Notes: a model not told the origin generated them from the letters alone. Positions 8,461 through 17,471 are shown, numbered from the stretch's first letter. The stretch: 64,000 bases of DNA from Lentzea sp. NBRC 102530 (GCF_030269365.1 NZ_BSTF01000004.1:310001-374000), one strand, 5' to 3'. Program-made: numbers and translations.

Positions 8461-9246
8461 ATGAGCAGCAGGTTGCGAGCCATCGCCCACGACACGGTCG
8501 CCATCTCGGAGCGGGGCTCCTACTCCACCCCGGCGGGCGAGGTGCCCGTCGCCGTCGCCCCGGCCGTCGCCGGAACCCGCCTGCACCTGCCGGACGAGGT
8601 GCTCTCCCTGCCGCCGCAGGTGTCCGGCGTGCGGGTCGACGTCACCAAGGAGTCCACTTTGGACGCCACCCGCCGGCTCGGCGGTGACGTGGCCGCGCTG
8701 GTGTTCGCCTCGGCGCGCAACCCCGGCGGGGGTTTCCTGAACGGCGCGCAGGCGCAGGAGGAGAGCGTCGCCAGGGGATCGGCGCTCTACCTCAGCCTGC
8801 GCGCGGCCGGTGACTTCTACGCGTACCACCGCGCCCACGAGGACCTCACCTACAGCGACCGGGTGATCTACTCGCCGCAGGTCCCCGTCTTCAAGGACGA
8901 CAGGGGAAACCTCCTGCCGCAGCCGTACGCCGTCTCGTTCCTGACGGCCGCGGCGCCGAACCGGTCGGCGATCCTGCGCACCCAGCCGGACCGGACCGGG
9001 GGCATCGAGACCGCGCTGCTGCGGCGGGCGATCCGCGTGCTGCACGTGGCGGCGTCGCACGGGCACCGGCGGCTGGTGCTGGGGGCGTGGGGGTGCGGGG
9101 TGTTCGGGAACGAGCCCGAGGCGGTGGCGCGGATCTTCGCGCTGGCGTTGCGGGACAACCGGTACTTCGAGCACGTGGTGTTCGCGGTGCTGGACCGCGC
9201 CAAGGGGGCGCCGACGTTCGCGGCGTTCGAAGCCGCCCTCGCCTGA
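8461..9246 (+). CDS. TIGR02452 family protein (PARG-like macrodomain)
   Basis: The 261-residue product carries the family signature NPGGGFLNGAQAQEES near residues 84-99, followed by SALYLSL, as in the bacterial-type poly(ADP-ribose) glycohydrolases (DUF2263/TIGR02452). In characterised members the two glutamates of the QEE motif catalyse ADP-ribose removal, and both are present here. The C-terminal GHRRLVLGAWGCGVFGN matches the conserved phosphate-binding loop. It probably removes ADP-ribose from proteins or processes ADP-ribosylated metabolites. A stem-loop follows the stop codon. Confidence 0.88.
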   Translation: MSSRLRAIAHDTVAISERGSYSTPAGEVPVAVAPAVAGTRLHLPDEVLSLPPQVSGVRVDVTKESTLDATRRLGGDVAALVFASARNPGGGFLNGAQAQEESVARGSALYLSLRAAGDFYAYHRAHEDLTYSDRVIYSPQVPVFKDDRGNLLPQPYAVSFLTAAAPNRSAILRTQPDRTGGIETALLRRAIRVLHVAASHGHRRLVLGAWGCGVFGNEPEAVARIFALALRDNRYFEHVVFAVLDRAKGAPTFAAFEAALA

Positions 9247-9264
9247 GCCACCGCTGCGTCACCT

Positions 9265-9301
9265 GAGCCATCGCGGCATCATCACTGAGCCGCGATGGCT
9301 C
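9265..9301 (+). terminator. Stem-loop terminator after the PARG-like gene
   Basis: The 13-bp perfect inverted repeat GAGCCATCGCGGC / GCCGCGATGGCTC has an 11-nt loop and lies 18 bp after the stop at 9246. It is followed by TTCGC and not by a long T run, which is usual for high-GC actinomycetes. Confidence 0.6.
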
Positions 9302-9371
9302 TTCGCTGTCCCGGCGACCGGGCTGCACCCACCCTCGGAGATGCGGTCACACCCGTCCTGACCTGCTGTGA

Positions 9372-9439
9372 GCCAAAATGATGCCACGTTGAGCCAGAAT
9401 TGCTTGCTGGTGGTGCCACCGTGTGCCATAGTGGTGCCA
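9372..9439. promoter_or_regulatory. Helically phased GCCA repeats, likely operator of the RHH gene
   Basis: Six copies of GCCA start at 9372, 9383, 9393, 9415, 9425 and 9436. The spacings are 11, 10, 22, 10 and 11 bp, so all six face the same side of the helix with one turn skipped. The last copy abuts the ATG of the ribbon-helix-helix gene at 9439. Ribbon-helix-helix repressors bind tandem short repeats cooperatively, so this is a good candidate autoregulatory operator. Binding is inferred. Confidence 0.55.
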
Positions 9440-9960
9440 TGGATCTGACCCCGTATGTGGCTTCCCTCGGTCGCGAGCTGCTGACCGCCGTCGAAACCGG
9501 CGGTGACGAAGCGAACGCGCTGGTCGAGCGGTTGACCGTGACGATGGAGTCGGCGATCCGGCTGGCGCTGCTCGAAGCGTTGTCCGCGGCCGCTGACGAG
9601 ATCACCGCGGACCTGGCACCGGACTCGGTGCAGGTGCTGCTGCGGGGCCGTGATCCGAAGTTCGTCGTGACGCGTCAGGTGCCGGCGGCACCCGCCGCGG
9701 CCCCCGAACCCACTCCCGCCGCGCCCGCCGAGGACGTCGCCGCCAGCTTCGACGACGGCAGCACGGTGCGCATCAACGTTCGGCTGCCCGAACCGCTCAA
9801 GGCCGCGATCGACGAGGCCGCGGCCAAGGAGGGGCGTTCGGTCAACGCGTGGCTCGTGCGGGCCGCGACCGCCCAGCTGAGCCCGAAGCGCGAGTCCATC
9901 GCCGAGGCCATCACGTCGGAGATCACCGGCTCGACGCGTTTCGTCGGCTGGGTCCGCTAA
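9439..9960 (+). CDS. Ribbon-helix-helix (HicB/Arc-like) DNA-binding protein
   Basis: The 173-residue product has a helical N-terminal region and an Ala/Pro-rich linker (about residues 78-95). The C-terminal ribbon-helix-helix reads TVRINVRLPEPLKAAIDEAA followed by KEGRSVNAWLVRAATAQL. This domain resembles HicB-type antitoxins, but no toxin gene is adjacent. It is followed by a DUF4097 protein, an ABC exporter and a P450 in the same direction. It is more likely a repressor of that row than a toxin partner. The ATG at 9439 was chosen because an earlier start would run through the repeat operator. Confidence 0.75.
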   Translation: MDLTPYVASLGRELLTAVETGGDEANALVERLTVTMESAIRLALLEALSAAADEITADLAPDSVQVLLRGRDPKFVVTRQVPAAPAAAPEPTPAAPAEDVAASFDDGSTVRINVRLPEPLKAAIDEAAAKEGRSVNAWLVRAATAQLSPKRESIAEAITSEITGSTRFVGWVR

Positions 9961-10029
9961 CACCGGCTTTCGCACCACTTCGCCCCGACCTGCGGGGATG
10001 TTCCACCCACACCTTCTGAGGGGACAGCC

Positions 10030-10872
10030 ATGCCTTCTTACGACACGCCGGAACCGATTTCCGTACTGCTCGACGTCTACACGGCCCACGTCCAGGTCGT
10101 CGCGACCGACCGCACCACCACGACGGTCGAGGTGCGGCCGTCCGACGCGCACGACTCGTCGGACGCCGAGGCCGCGCGCAAGACCACCGTCGACTACGCG
10201 GACGGCACGCTGATGGTGCGCGGGCCGAAGCGGACGTTCGACTTCTCCAAGAAGTCCAGGTCCGTCGACATCACGATCGAGCTGCCGGCCGGGTCCAAGG
10301 CGGACCTCGACGTGACGGCGGGCAGCGTGCGCACCAGCGGCGTGCTCGGCGTGACCGAGGTCGACCTGTCCGCGGGCAACATCCACCTCGACCGGACGGG
10401 CGCGCTGAAGGCCGACACCGGCGCCGGCCAGGTCAAGGTCGGCGCGGTCACCGGTAACGCCGAGGTCAAGACCGGTAGCGGCCACCTCCGGATCGGCCTG
10501 GTGCGCGGTTCGCTGGTCGTCAAGAACTCCAACGGCCACATCGACGTCGGCACGGTCGAGGGGGAGCTGCGGGCCCGTTCGGCCAACGGCGACATCACCA
10601 TCGAGCGCGCCGGGGCGTTGGTCGAGGCCCGGACCGCGATGGGCTCCATCGAGGTCGGCGAGGTCGTCCGCGACACCGTCACGCTCAACACCGCGATGGG
10701 CGGCATCGAGCTCGGCATCGCCGAGGGCACCGCCGCGTGGATCGACGCCAAGACCTCGTTCGGCCGCGTCAGCAACACGCTCGAGGGGAGCGACGGTCCC
10801 GGCGGCGCCGCGCAGACCGTCAAGGTCACCGCCCACACCGCCTTCGGCGACATCTCCGTCCGCCGTGCCTGA
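10030..10872 (+). CDS. DUF4097 beta-strand repeat protein
   Basis: The 280-residue product is made of short repeated beta turns of the form G-x-h-x-h (for example GAGQVKVGAVTGNAEVKTGSG), the right-handed beta-helix pattern of DUF4097. There is no signal peptide or transmembrane segment. DUF4097 proteins are often found next to ABC exporters and two-component systems. Here it precedes a DrrA-type ATPase gene by 10 bp, so it probably belongs to the exporter operon. Its biochemical role is not known. Confidence 0.8.
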   Translation: MPSYDTPEPISVLLDVYTAHVQVVATDRTTTTVEVRPSDAHDSSDAEAARKTTVDYADGTLMVRGPKRTFDFSKKSRSVDITIELPAGSKADLDVTAGSVRTSGVLGVTEVDLSAGNIHLDRTGALKADTGAGQVKVGAVTGNAEVKTGSGHLRIGLVRGSLVVKNSNGHIDVGTVEGELRARSANGDITIERAGALVEARTAMGSIEVGEVVRDTVTLNTAMGGIELGIAEGTAAWIDAKTSFGRVSNTLEGSDGPGGAAQTVKVTAHTAFGDISVRRA

Positions 10873-10882
10873 GGGGAACTCC

Positions 10883-11809
10883 ATGAACGCGATCACGGCC
10901 AACGGCCTGCGCCGCTCTTACGGCGACACCGAGGTGCTCAAGGGCGTCGACCTGTTCGTCCAGCGCGGCACCGTCTTCTCCTTGCTCGGCGCGAACGGCG
11001 CCGGCAAGACCACCACCGTCAAGATCCTCTCCACGCTGATCGCGGCGCACGGCGGCAGCGCGTCCGTCGCCGGCCACGACGTGACCAGCAACCCCGACGG
11101 CGTGCGCGCCGCGATCGGTGTCACCGGCCAGTTCTCCGCCGTCGACAACCTGATGACGGGCCGCGAGAACCTCAAGCTCATGGCCGACCTGCACCACCTG
11201 GGCAAGGCAGAGGGCAGGCGCAGGGCCGAGCAGCTGCTGGAGCAGTTCGACCTGGTGGACGCGGCCGACAGGTCCGCGAGCACCTACTCGGGCGGCATGC
11301 GGCGCCGGCTCGACCTCGCCATGACGCTGGTCGGGACGCCGCAGGTGATCTTCCTCGACGAACCGACCACGGGCCTCGACCCGCGCAGCCGCCGCACCAT
11401 GTGGGGCATCGTGCGCGGGCTGGTCGCGAGCGGCATCACGATCTTCCTGACCACCCAGTACCTGGAGGAGGCCGACGAGCTCGCCGACCGGATCGCGGTG
11501 CTGGACGGCGGGAAGGTCGTCGCCGAGGGCACCGCGGACGAGCTCAAGCGCCGCATCCCCGGCGGGCACGTGCTGCTGCAGTTCCACGACCCGAGGCACC
11601 TCGACGCCGCACTCCGGGTCGTCCGCGGCGCCAGCCGCGACGGCGACGCACTCGCCGTGCGCGTCCCGAGCGACGGCAGCGTCAGCTCGCTCAAGGCGTT
11701 GCTCGACCACCTCGACTCCCACGCCGTGCTGGTCGACTCGCTCAGCACCCACACCCCCGACCTCGACGACGTCTTCCTCGCCCTGACCGAGAAGGTGAAC
11801 CAGCCATGA
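10883..11809 (+). CDS. drrA: DrrA-family ABC transporter ATP-binding protein
   Basis: The 308-residue product has Walker A (GANGAGKTTT, near residue 37), the ABC signature (YSGGMRRRL), Walker B (VIFLDEPTTGLDP) and the C-terminal extension typical of daunorubicin-resistance ATPases. It would energise drug or lipid export with the permease encoded next, whose ATG overlaps its stop codon (ATGA). The start is ATG 10883, preceded by GAGGGGA. An in-frame start 18 bp upstream overlaps the previous gene and has no ribosome site. Confidence 0.92.
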   Translation: MNAITANGLRRSYGDTEVLKGVDLFVQRGTVFSLLGANGAGKTTTVKILSTLIAAHGGSASVAGHDVTSNPDGVRAAIGVTGQFSAVDNLMTGRENLKLMADLHHLGKAEGRRRAEQLLEQFDLVDAADRSASTYSGGMRRRLDLAMTLVGTPQVIFLDEPTTGLDPRSRRTMWGIVRGLVASGITIFLTTQYLEEADELADRIAVLDGGKVVAEGTADELKRRIPGGHVLLQFHDPRHLDAALRVVRGASRDGDALAVRVPSDGSVSSLKALLDHLDSHAVLVDSLSTHTPDLDDVFLALTEKVNQP

Positions 11810-12588
11810 CCCACGTCCTCACCGACTCGGCGACGATGATCCGCCGCAACCTCAAGCGGATGGTCCGCTACCCGTCGCTCACGTTCCAGCTGCTGATCAT
11901 GCCCGTCGTGTTCCTGCTGCTGTTCGTCTACGTCTTCGGCGGCACGCTCGGCGCGGGTCTCGGCGGTCCGAGCGGCGGCAGGGCCGAGTACCTGAACTAC
12001 GTCACGCCGACGATCATCCTCATGTCGATCACCGCGGCCGTGCAGGGCACGAGCATCTCGATCGCGATGGACATGACCGAGGGCATCGTCGACCGCTTCC
12101 GCACCATGAAGATCGCGCGGGTGTCCGTCCTCACCGGACACGTCGTGGGCAGCCTGCTGCAGACCTTGCTCGCCATGACGTTCGTGTTCGGCATCGCCGT
12201 CGCGATCGGCTTCCGGCCGCGGGCGAACGCGCTGGAGTGGCTCGTGATCGCCGGCCTGCTCGTCGGCATGTCGTTCGCGCTGATCTGGTTCTCGGCCGCG
12301 CTCGGGCTCGTCAGCAAGTCCGTCGAGTCGTCCAGCAACGTCGGCCTGCCGCTGATCCTGCTCCCGTTCTTCGGCAACGGGTTCGTGCCCACCGACTCGA
12401 TGCCGACCGTGCTGCGCTGGTTCGCCGAGTACCAGCCGTTCACCCCGTTCATCGACGCGCTGCGCGGTTTGCTGATGGGCACGTCGATCGGCAACAGCGG
12501 CTACATCGCTTTCGCCTGGTGCGTCGTCATCGGTGCCGGCGGTTTCCTCTGGTCCAAGAAGCTCTTCAACCGCGAATCCACCCGCTGA
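11806..12588 (+). CDS. drrB: DrrB-type ABC-2 permease
   Basis: The 260-residue product has six hydrophobic segments in the ABC-2 arrangement and the permease motif GIVDRFRTMKIAR in the first cytoplasmic loop region. It pairs with the preceding ATPase through a 4-bp overlap. Neighbouring DUF4097 and P450 genes suggest a small self-resistance or export cassette. The substrate is unknown. Confidence 0.9.
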   Translation: MTHVLTDSATMIRRNLKRMVRYPSLTFQLLIMPVVFLLLFVYVFGGTLGAGLGGPSGGRAEYLNYVTPTIILMSITAAVQGTSISIAMDMTEGIVDRFRTMKIARVSVLTGHVVGSLLQTLLAMTFVFGIAVAIGFRPRANALEWLVIAGLLVGMSFALIWFSAALGLVSKSVESSSNVGLPLILLPFFGNGFVPTDSMPTVLRWFAEYQPFTPFIDALRGLLMGTSIGNSGYIAFAWCVVIGAGGFLWSKKLFNRESTR

Positions 12589-12602
12589 AGGAGAAACCCC
12601 TG

Positions 12603-13796
12603 ATGTTGCACGGTCTTCCGATGGAGCGCGACGTCACGCCGTTCGACCCGCCCAGCGAGATCACCGGGGTGCGCGCGTCGCGTCCGGTCAGCCCGATGCT
12701 CTTCCCCGACGGCCACGAGGGCTGGTTGGTCACCGGCTACGACGCCGTCCGGCAGGCCCTGTCCGACACCAGGTTCAGCAGCCGGCAGGACCTCGGCATC
12801 ATCCACGTGCCGTTCCCGACGCCGGGCATGCCGGAGATGACGGAGCCGGTCCCGCAGACGCCCGGCCTGTTCATCAGCATGGACCCGCCGGACCACACCC
12901 GGTTGCGCCGCAAGCTCACCGGGGCGTTCACGGTCAAGCGGATGAAGGCGCTCGAAGAGGGCATCCACGAGATCGCCGAACGGCAGCTCGACGCGCTGGC
13001 GAAGCTCACCCCGCCGGTCGACCTCGTCAAGGAGTTCGCGCTGCCGGTGCCGTCCCAGGTGATCTGCGAGATCCTCGGCGTGCGGTACGCGGACCGCGAC
13101 ACGTTCCAGCACAACTCCTCGAAGTTCATGGAGAGGCAGGTGACCCTGGAAGACAAGATGGCCGCGTACATGGCGATGAACACCTACCTGTACGAGCTGG
13201 TCAGCGCGAAGCGAGCGGAACCCGGCGACGACCTGCTGTCCGACCTGGCCCGTGACGAGGACCTGAGCCTCGAGGAACTGACCGGCATGTCGTTCCTGCT
13301 GCTCCTCGCCGGCTTCGAGACGACCGCGAACATGTTGTCGCTCGGCACTTTCGCGCTGCTGGAGCACCCGGACCAGCTCGCCGCGCTGCGGGAGAACCCG
13401 GAGCTGATCCCCGACGCCGTCGAGGAACTGCTGCGCTACCTCGCGGTCGCCGACGTCTTCTTCCGCTACGCGGCGGAGGACATCGAGTTCCACGGGGAGA
13501 CGATCCGCGAGGGATCGATGGTGGTGCTGTCGCTGCTGGCGGGCAACCACGACCCCGCGCGGTACGAGGACGCCGACTCGTTGGACGTGCACCGCAACGC
13601 CCGCGGCCACCTGGCGTTCGGGCACGGCGTGCACCAGTGCCTCGGCCAGCAGCTGGCTCGCATCGAGATGCGCGCCGGGTTCGGGGGACTGCTGCGCCGG
13701 TTCCCGGGCCTGCACCTCGCGGTCCCGGCCCGCGAGGTGAAGCTCAGGACCGACATGAACATCTACGGCGTGCACGCCCTGCCAGTCAGCTGGTGA
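12603..13796 (+). CDS. Cytochrome P450
   Basis: The 397-residue soluble bacterial P450 has the I-helix oxygen-binding motif AGFETTAN (near 236), the K-helix (EELLRYL) and the haem loop FGHGVHQCLGQQLAR, with Cys near residue 346 as the haem ligand. The length and motifs fit the CYP105/CYP107-type oxygenases of actinomycete secondary metabolism. It starts 14 bp after the DrrB-like gene with an AAGGAG ribosome site, so it is part of the same operon. Electron donors are not encoded here. Confidence 0.93.
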   Translation: MLHGLPMERDVTPFDPPSEITGVRASRPVSPMLFPDGHEGWLVTGYDAVRQALSDTRFSSRQDLGIIHVPFPTPGMPEMTEPVPQTPGLFISMDPPDHTRLRRKLTGAFTVKRMKALEEGIHEIAERQLDALAKLTPPVDLVKEFALPVPSQVICEILGVRYADRDTFQHNSSKFMERQVTLEDKMAAYMAMNTYLYELVSAKRAEPGDDLLSDLARDEDLSLEELTGMSFLLLLAGFETTANMLSLGTFALLEHPDQLAALRENPELIPDAVEELLRYLAVADVFFRYAAEDIEFHGETIREGSMVVLSLLAGNHDPARYEDADSLDVHRNARGHLAFGHGVHQCLGQQLARIEMRAGFGGLLRRFPGLHLAVPAREVKLRTDMNIYGVHALPVSW

Positions 13797-13799
13797 CCA

Positions 13800-14513
13800 T
13801 CAGACGGTGAACCCGCCGTCGACGTTGATACCGGCACCGGTGACGTACGCACCGGCCTCGCCGGCCAGGGCCGCGACCACAGCGGCGATCTCTTCTGCTT
13901 CCCCGTAACGCCCCAGCGCGGTCAGGCCGCGGATCGTGTCCGCCATCGGGCCGTCCGCGGGGTTCATGTCCGTGTCCGTCGGGCCCGGGTTGACGACGTT
14001 CGCGGTGATGCCCGCCGGGCCCAGGTCCCGCGCGAGCCCCTTCGTCATCCCGATCAACGCCGTCTTGCTCGCCGAGTACAGGGCGAAGCCGGGGAACGGC
14101 GCGTGCACGGCGACGTTGCTGCCGATGCTGATGATCCTGCCACCGCGCGTCATGTGCCTGGCCGCGGCGCGCGCCGCGAGATAGGGCGCGCGCACGTTCA
14201 CGGCCATGGTGTGGTCGAACTCTTCTCTGCCGAGTTCGTCCAGGGGTCCCACCCGGAAGACCCCGGCGTTGTTCACGAGCACGTCCAACCGTCCGAAGTG
14301 GACGGCGGTCTGGTCGACCGCCGCCACCACCGCGTCCGGGTCGGCGCTGTCGGCCTGGATGGCGAAACCGTTGTCCGGCTTGGTGTTCTGGTACGTCACC
14401 GCGACCTGAGCACCGAGCTCGGACAGCTTCCGCGCCACCGCGGCCCCGATGCCGCGGCTCCCGCCGGTGACGAGAGCCGCTTTCCCCTCAAGTGATCCCA
14501 TGCCGTCGAGCAT
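13800..14513 (-). CDS. SDR-family NAD(P)-dependent oxidoreductase
   Basis: The 237-residue classical short-chain dehydrogenase has the cofactor loop TGGSRGIG, the NNAG motif, the catalytic Tyr/Lys in YSASKTA, and the C-terminal GINVDGGF. It is complete. It lies 3 bp from the end of the convergent P450 gene and upstream of no clear operon partner. The substrate is unknown. Confidence 0.92.
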   Translation of the reverse strand: MLDGMGSLEGKAALVTGGSRGIGAAVARKLSELGAQVAVTYQNTKPDNGFAIQADSADPDAVVAAVDQTAVHFGRLDVLVNNAGVFRVGPLDELGREEFDHTMAVNVRAPYLAARAAARHMTRGGRIISIGSNVAVHAPFPGFALYSASKTALIGMTKGLARDLGPAGITANVVNPGPTDTDMNPADGPMADTIRGLTALGRYGEAEEIAAVVAALAGEAGAYVTGAGINVDGGFTV

Positions 14514-14552
14514 GCTCGTTCGACGGCCGGGAATCTGGCGGGAATCGGACCG

Positions 14553-16415
14553 TCAGTTGTTGCCCTTGGTGTAACCCCACGCCGTGCGGTTGAGGGTGTC
14601 CTCCACGCCGGTGAAGCCCTCGTTGGGGTTGAGCACGTCCTCGTGGAAGTCCACGTCGACGTCGTCCGCCGTGCCGCCGACCGCGTCCGGGCCCACGCCG
14701 AACATGCCCTTCGGGTTGCCGCCCTGGTCCATGATCGCGTCGAGGGCGTTGAACTGGTCGGTGTGCCAGCTGCCGGACATGTGGCCGGCCTCGTGCGCGA
14801 CGATGTTGCCGATCGCGCGGCCGATGAACGTGACCTTGTCGCTGGCGGGCGTGATGTAGCGGTTCAGCGAGGTGCCGGTCTGGGCGGCCGGGGCGCTCAG
14901 GATGTCCAGCAGCACCAGCGCGGTCTCCTCCTTGCCGAAGTTGCCCGCGTCGATCGACTGCGCGATGCCGACGGTCCCGATGCCGGACTCGGCGATCGAG
15001 CCACCGACGACGACCCGGCTCACGTTCGGCTGACCCCACGGGTCGGCGTGGTCGCGGCTGTTCAGGATCCGCACGCCGAACCGCCTGTTGGTGCCCTTGG
15101 CGGCCAGGTCCTTCTCGATGTTCTCGCGCACGGTGGCCACCACGCCGTCGATCACCTCGTTCTCGTCGGCGTCGGTGAGGCCCCAGCCGGGCAGGAACTT
15201 CTTCAACGGCGAGAGGTCCTTGTTGCCCGCCGTCGGGTCACCGGTGAACACCCGCGTGTTGACCCTGGCGCCGTTGAAGTCGAGGAAGACCGTGAGCACC
15301 TCGGGCCGCGGGTTCAGTTCGGAACCGGGGCGGTAGGCCTCGACCGTGACGTCGTAGCGGCCGTCGCCGTTCTCGGCACCGACGGTGTAGCGGCCGTCCT
15401 TCGGCGCCACGAAGTCCGCGACGGCGTTGCCCCCGGCGGGCAGCGGCGAGGTGTCGGCGTACAGGAAGCTGAAGTCCTGCGACGACCCGAACACCTCGCG
15501 CCCGGCCGGGTCGTGGACGACGACCCTGGTCGCCTTGCCCGCCGCCGACGCGCCGAGCACGTCACCGGCCCTGAGGTCGACCGAGAAGTAGTCCTTGTCC
15601 GGCTGGCTCTCGGCGAACGTGACGTCGTAGGCGCCCTCGGTGAGGACCTGCTTGCCGGTGCCGGGCTTCATCGGGTCGGACGGGATGCCGCCAGGACCGG
15701 CCGACGTGACCAGCACGTAGACGTCCTGGCCTGCCGGCACGCCGACGACGAGCCTGCTGTCGGTCGTTCCGGCGAGGTTGTCGTTGTCCTGCAGGAGCAG
15801 GCCGTTCGCGTCGAACGTGACGAGCAGCGTGTCCAGGTCACCGGACGGCGTGTCGGTCGTGACGACGACGGTCCTGCCCGTCGCGCCACCGGACAGCCTG
15901 TAGAAGTCGTGGTCACCGGTTTTGGCGCCGCTGCCGGTGCTGCCGTGCGGGCCGTCACCGATCTTGCCGCTGGTCTTCAACGGCGAGGTGACCACGCTCG
16001 CGAGCGGGATGGCGTCGTTCGTCTCGGCGAACGGCTGCGCGACCGGGATGGCCGGGTCGCCCGCGAGGCCGCCGGTGATCGTGAGCTTCGGGTTCTTGCC
16101 CCGGCCGGTGCCGAAGCCCGCCACGTGCTCGGCCTTCGAGGGCGCGTCGTTCGCGCCCTGCCCGGTCTCCTTCTCGGTGTAGCTCAACGGCTGGCTCGCG
16201 CTCTTCGCCGCCGCCCGCGACTGCGCGCGGTTCTGCTTGCGCACGTCCCTGCCGCGCTGCACGGTGGCCCAGTCGACCTGCGCCTCGGCGGGCAGGAACG
16301 CGAGCATCGGATCGGGCTGGAACGGTGCTGCCACCGGCTCGGCCGCAGACTGCCCGCCGGCCACCAGAGTCAGGGCCACACCGGCCGTGAGCACGCCAAA
16401 TAGCCTTCTGCGCAT
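14553..16415 (-). CDS. Secreted metzincin-type zinc protease with PPC domain
   Basis: The 620-residue product has a signal peptide (MRRRLFGVLTAGVALTLVAGG, then A-rich cleavage). A pre-peptidase C-terminal-like beta module (about 165-260) contains HDFYRLSGGATG, and a second beta module follows. The catalytic region carries HEAGHMSGSWH near residue 537, an exact HExxHxxGxxH zinc site, and a downstream Met turn (AIMDQGG). This marks it as a metzincin rather than a thermolysin-like enzyme. It would digest extracellular protein. The N-terminal 100 residues may be a propeptide. Confidence 0.85.
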   Translation of the reverse strand: MRRRLFGVLTAGVALTLVAGGQSAAEPVAAPFQPDPMLAFLPAEAQVDWATVQRGRDVRKQNRAQSRAAAKSASQPLSYTEKETGQGANDAPSKAEHVAGFGTGRGKNPKLTITGGLAGDPAIPVAQPFAETNDAIPLASVVTSPLKTSGKIGDGPHGSTGSGAKTGDHDFYRLSGGATGRTVVVTTDTPSGDLDTLLVTFDANGLLLQDNDNLAGTTDSRLVVGVPAGQDVYVLVTSAGPGGIPSDPMKPGTGKQVLTEGAYDVTFAESQPDKDYFSVDLRAGDVLGASAAGKATRVVVHDPAGREVFGSSQDFSFLYADTSPLPAGGNAVADFVAPKDGRYTVGAENGDGRYDVTVEAYRPGSELNPRPEVLTVFLDFNGARVNTRVFTGDPTAGNKDLSPLKKFLPGWGLTDADENEVIDGVVATVRENIEKDLAAKGTNRRFGVRILNSRDHADPWGQPNVSRVVVGGSIAESGIGTVGIAQSIDAGNFGKEETALVLLDILSAPAAQTGTSLNRYITPASDKVTFIGRAIGNIVAHEAGHMSGSWHTDQFNALDAIMDQGGNPKGMFGVGPDAVGGTADDVDVDFHEDVLNPNEGFTGVEDTLNRTAWGYTKGNN

Positions 16416-16466
16416 CTGAACTCCCCAGTTCGGACTCTCCCGACCGAGGGAACCAGTGCCGAGGGG

Positions 16467-17471
16467 TCAGGCGGGCGTTTTGAGCGACCTTTGTCCACTT
16501 TCGGACAACGTGGCCCCGATCTCGTGCAGGTGCTGCAGCACGTACCCGTACGAGCGGAAAAGGCCGCATTGGGCGTACGAGATGCCCCGTTGTGCGCAGA
16601 AGTTCTGCACGATCGACTGCGCGTGCCGCAGTGCCGGCCGGGGCATGCTCGGGAACAGGTGGTGCTCGATCTGGTAGTTCAGCCCGCCGAGCAGGACGTC
16701 GGTGAACCAGCCGCCGCGGATGTTGCGCGAGGTGAGCACCTGCTTGCGCAGGAAGTCGAGCGTGTGCCCGGCCGACAGCACCGGCATGCCCTTGTGGTTG
16801 GGGGCGAAGGAACAACCCATGTAGAAGCCCCACAACGCCTGGTGCACCAGGACGAACGCGACGGCGTAGACGGGGGAGAGCACCCAGAACACCACCGCGA
16901 GGTACACCACGACGTTCGCGATCATCACGGCCCGCTCGCGGCCGGAGTGCCGGATCGAGTGCCAGTGCAGCGCGAAGCCTTCGAGCAACAGCAACGGGAA
17001 GAACAGCACGGCCTGCTTCGAGGCGATCCAGCGCAGTGCGCCGCTCTTCGCCTCGCCCTGCCGTTGCGTGAACGCCAGCACCGAGATGTCGACGTCCGGG
17101 TCCTCGTCCTCGTGGTTCGGGTTGGCGTGGTGGCGGCTGTGCTTGCCGACCCACCAGTCGTAGCTGACGCCCACGATGCCGCTGTGGACGTAGCCGACGA
17201 CCTCGTTCCACCGCCGGGAGGCGAAGATCTGCTTGTGGCCCGCGTCGTGGCCGATGAACGCGAGCTGCGTCGTCATCGCCGCCAGCACGGCCGCCACCAG
17301 GAGCTGCCACCACGAGTCGCCCAGCAGGGCGAACGCCACCCAGGCCGCCGCGTAGACGGCGAGGTTCACCCCGATCCGCACGTAGTAGTGACCACGTCGT
17401 CGTTCGAGGAGTCCCGCCTGTTTGATCAGGGCGGACAACTGGGCGAAGTCGCTCGCCGGCCGAAGCACCAT
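16467..17471 (-). CDS. Fatty acid desaturase (membrane acyl-lipid/acyl-CoA type)
   Basis: The product has the three His boxes of membrane di-iron desaturases: HDAGH, HSRHH and QIEHH. Hydrophobic pairs separate them in the usual topology. It would introduce a double bond into a lipid acyl chain. I chose the ATG at 17471 (334 residues, starting MVLRPASDF). A GTG at 17510 would add 13 residues. Neither has a clear ribosome site, so the message may be leaderless. It is divergent from the PobA-like monooxygenase gene. Confidence 0.88.
   Translation of the reverse strand: MVLRPASDFAQLSALIKQAGLLERRRGHYYVRIGVNLAVYAAAWVAFALLGDSWWQLLVAAVLAAMTTQLAFIGHDAGHKQIFASRRWNEVVGYVHSGIVGVSYDWWVGKHSRHHANPNHEDEDPDVDISVLAFTQRQGEAKSGALRWIASKQAVLFFPLLLLEGFALHWHSIRHSGRERAVMIANVVVYLAVVFWVLSPVYAVAFVLVHQALWGFYMGCSFAPNHKGMPVLSAGHTLDFLRKQVLTSRNIRGGWFTDVLLGGLNYQIEHHLFPSMPRPALRHAQSIVQNFCAQRGISYAQCGLFRSYGYVLQHLHEIGATLSESGQRSLKTPA

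Noticed and set aside
9372..9439. GCCA array as a possible CRISPR or DNA uptake repeat
   Set aside because: The repeats are only 4 bp long with 6-18 bp between them and end at a start codon, so an operator explains them better.
9439..9960. Toxin-antitoxin locus based on the HicB-like domain
   Set aside because: No small toxin gene is adjacent. The next genes encode a DUF4097 protein and an exporter.
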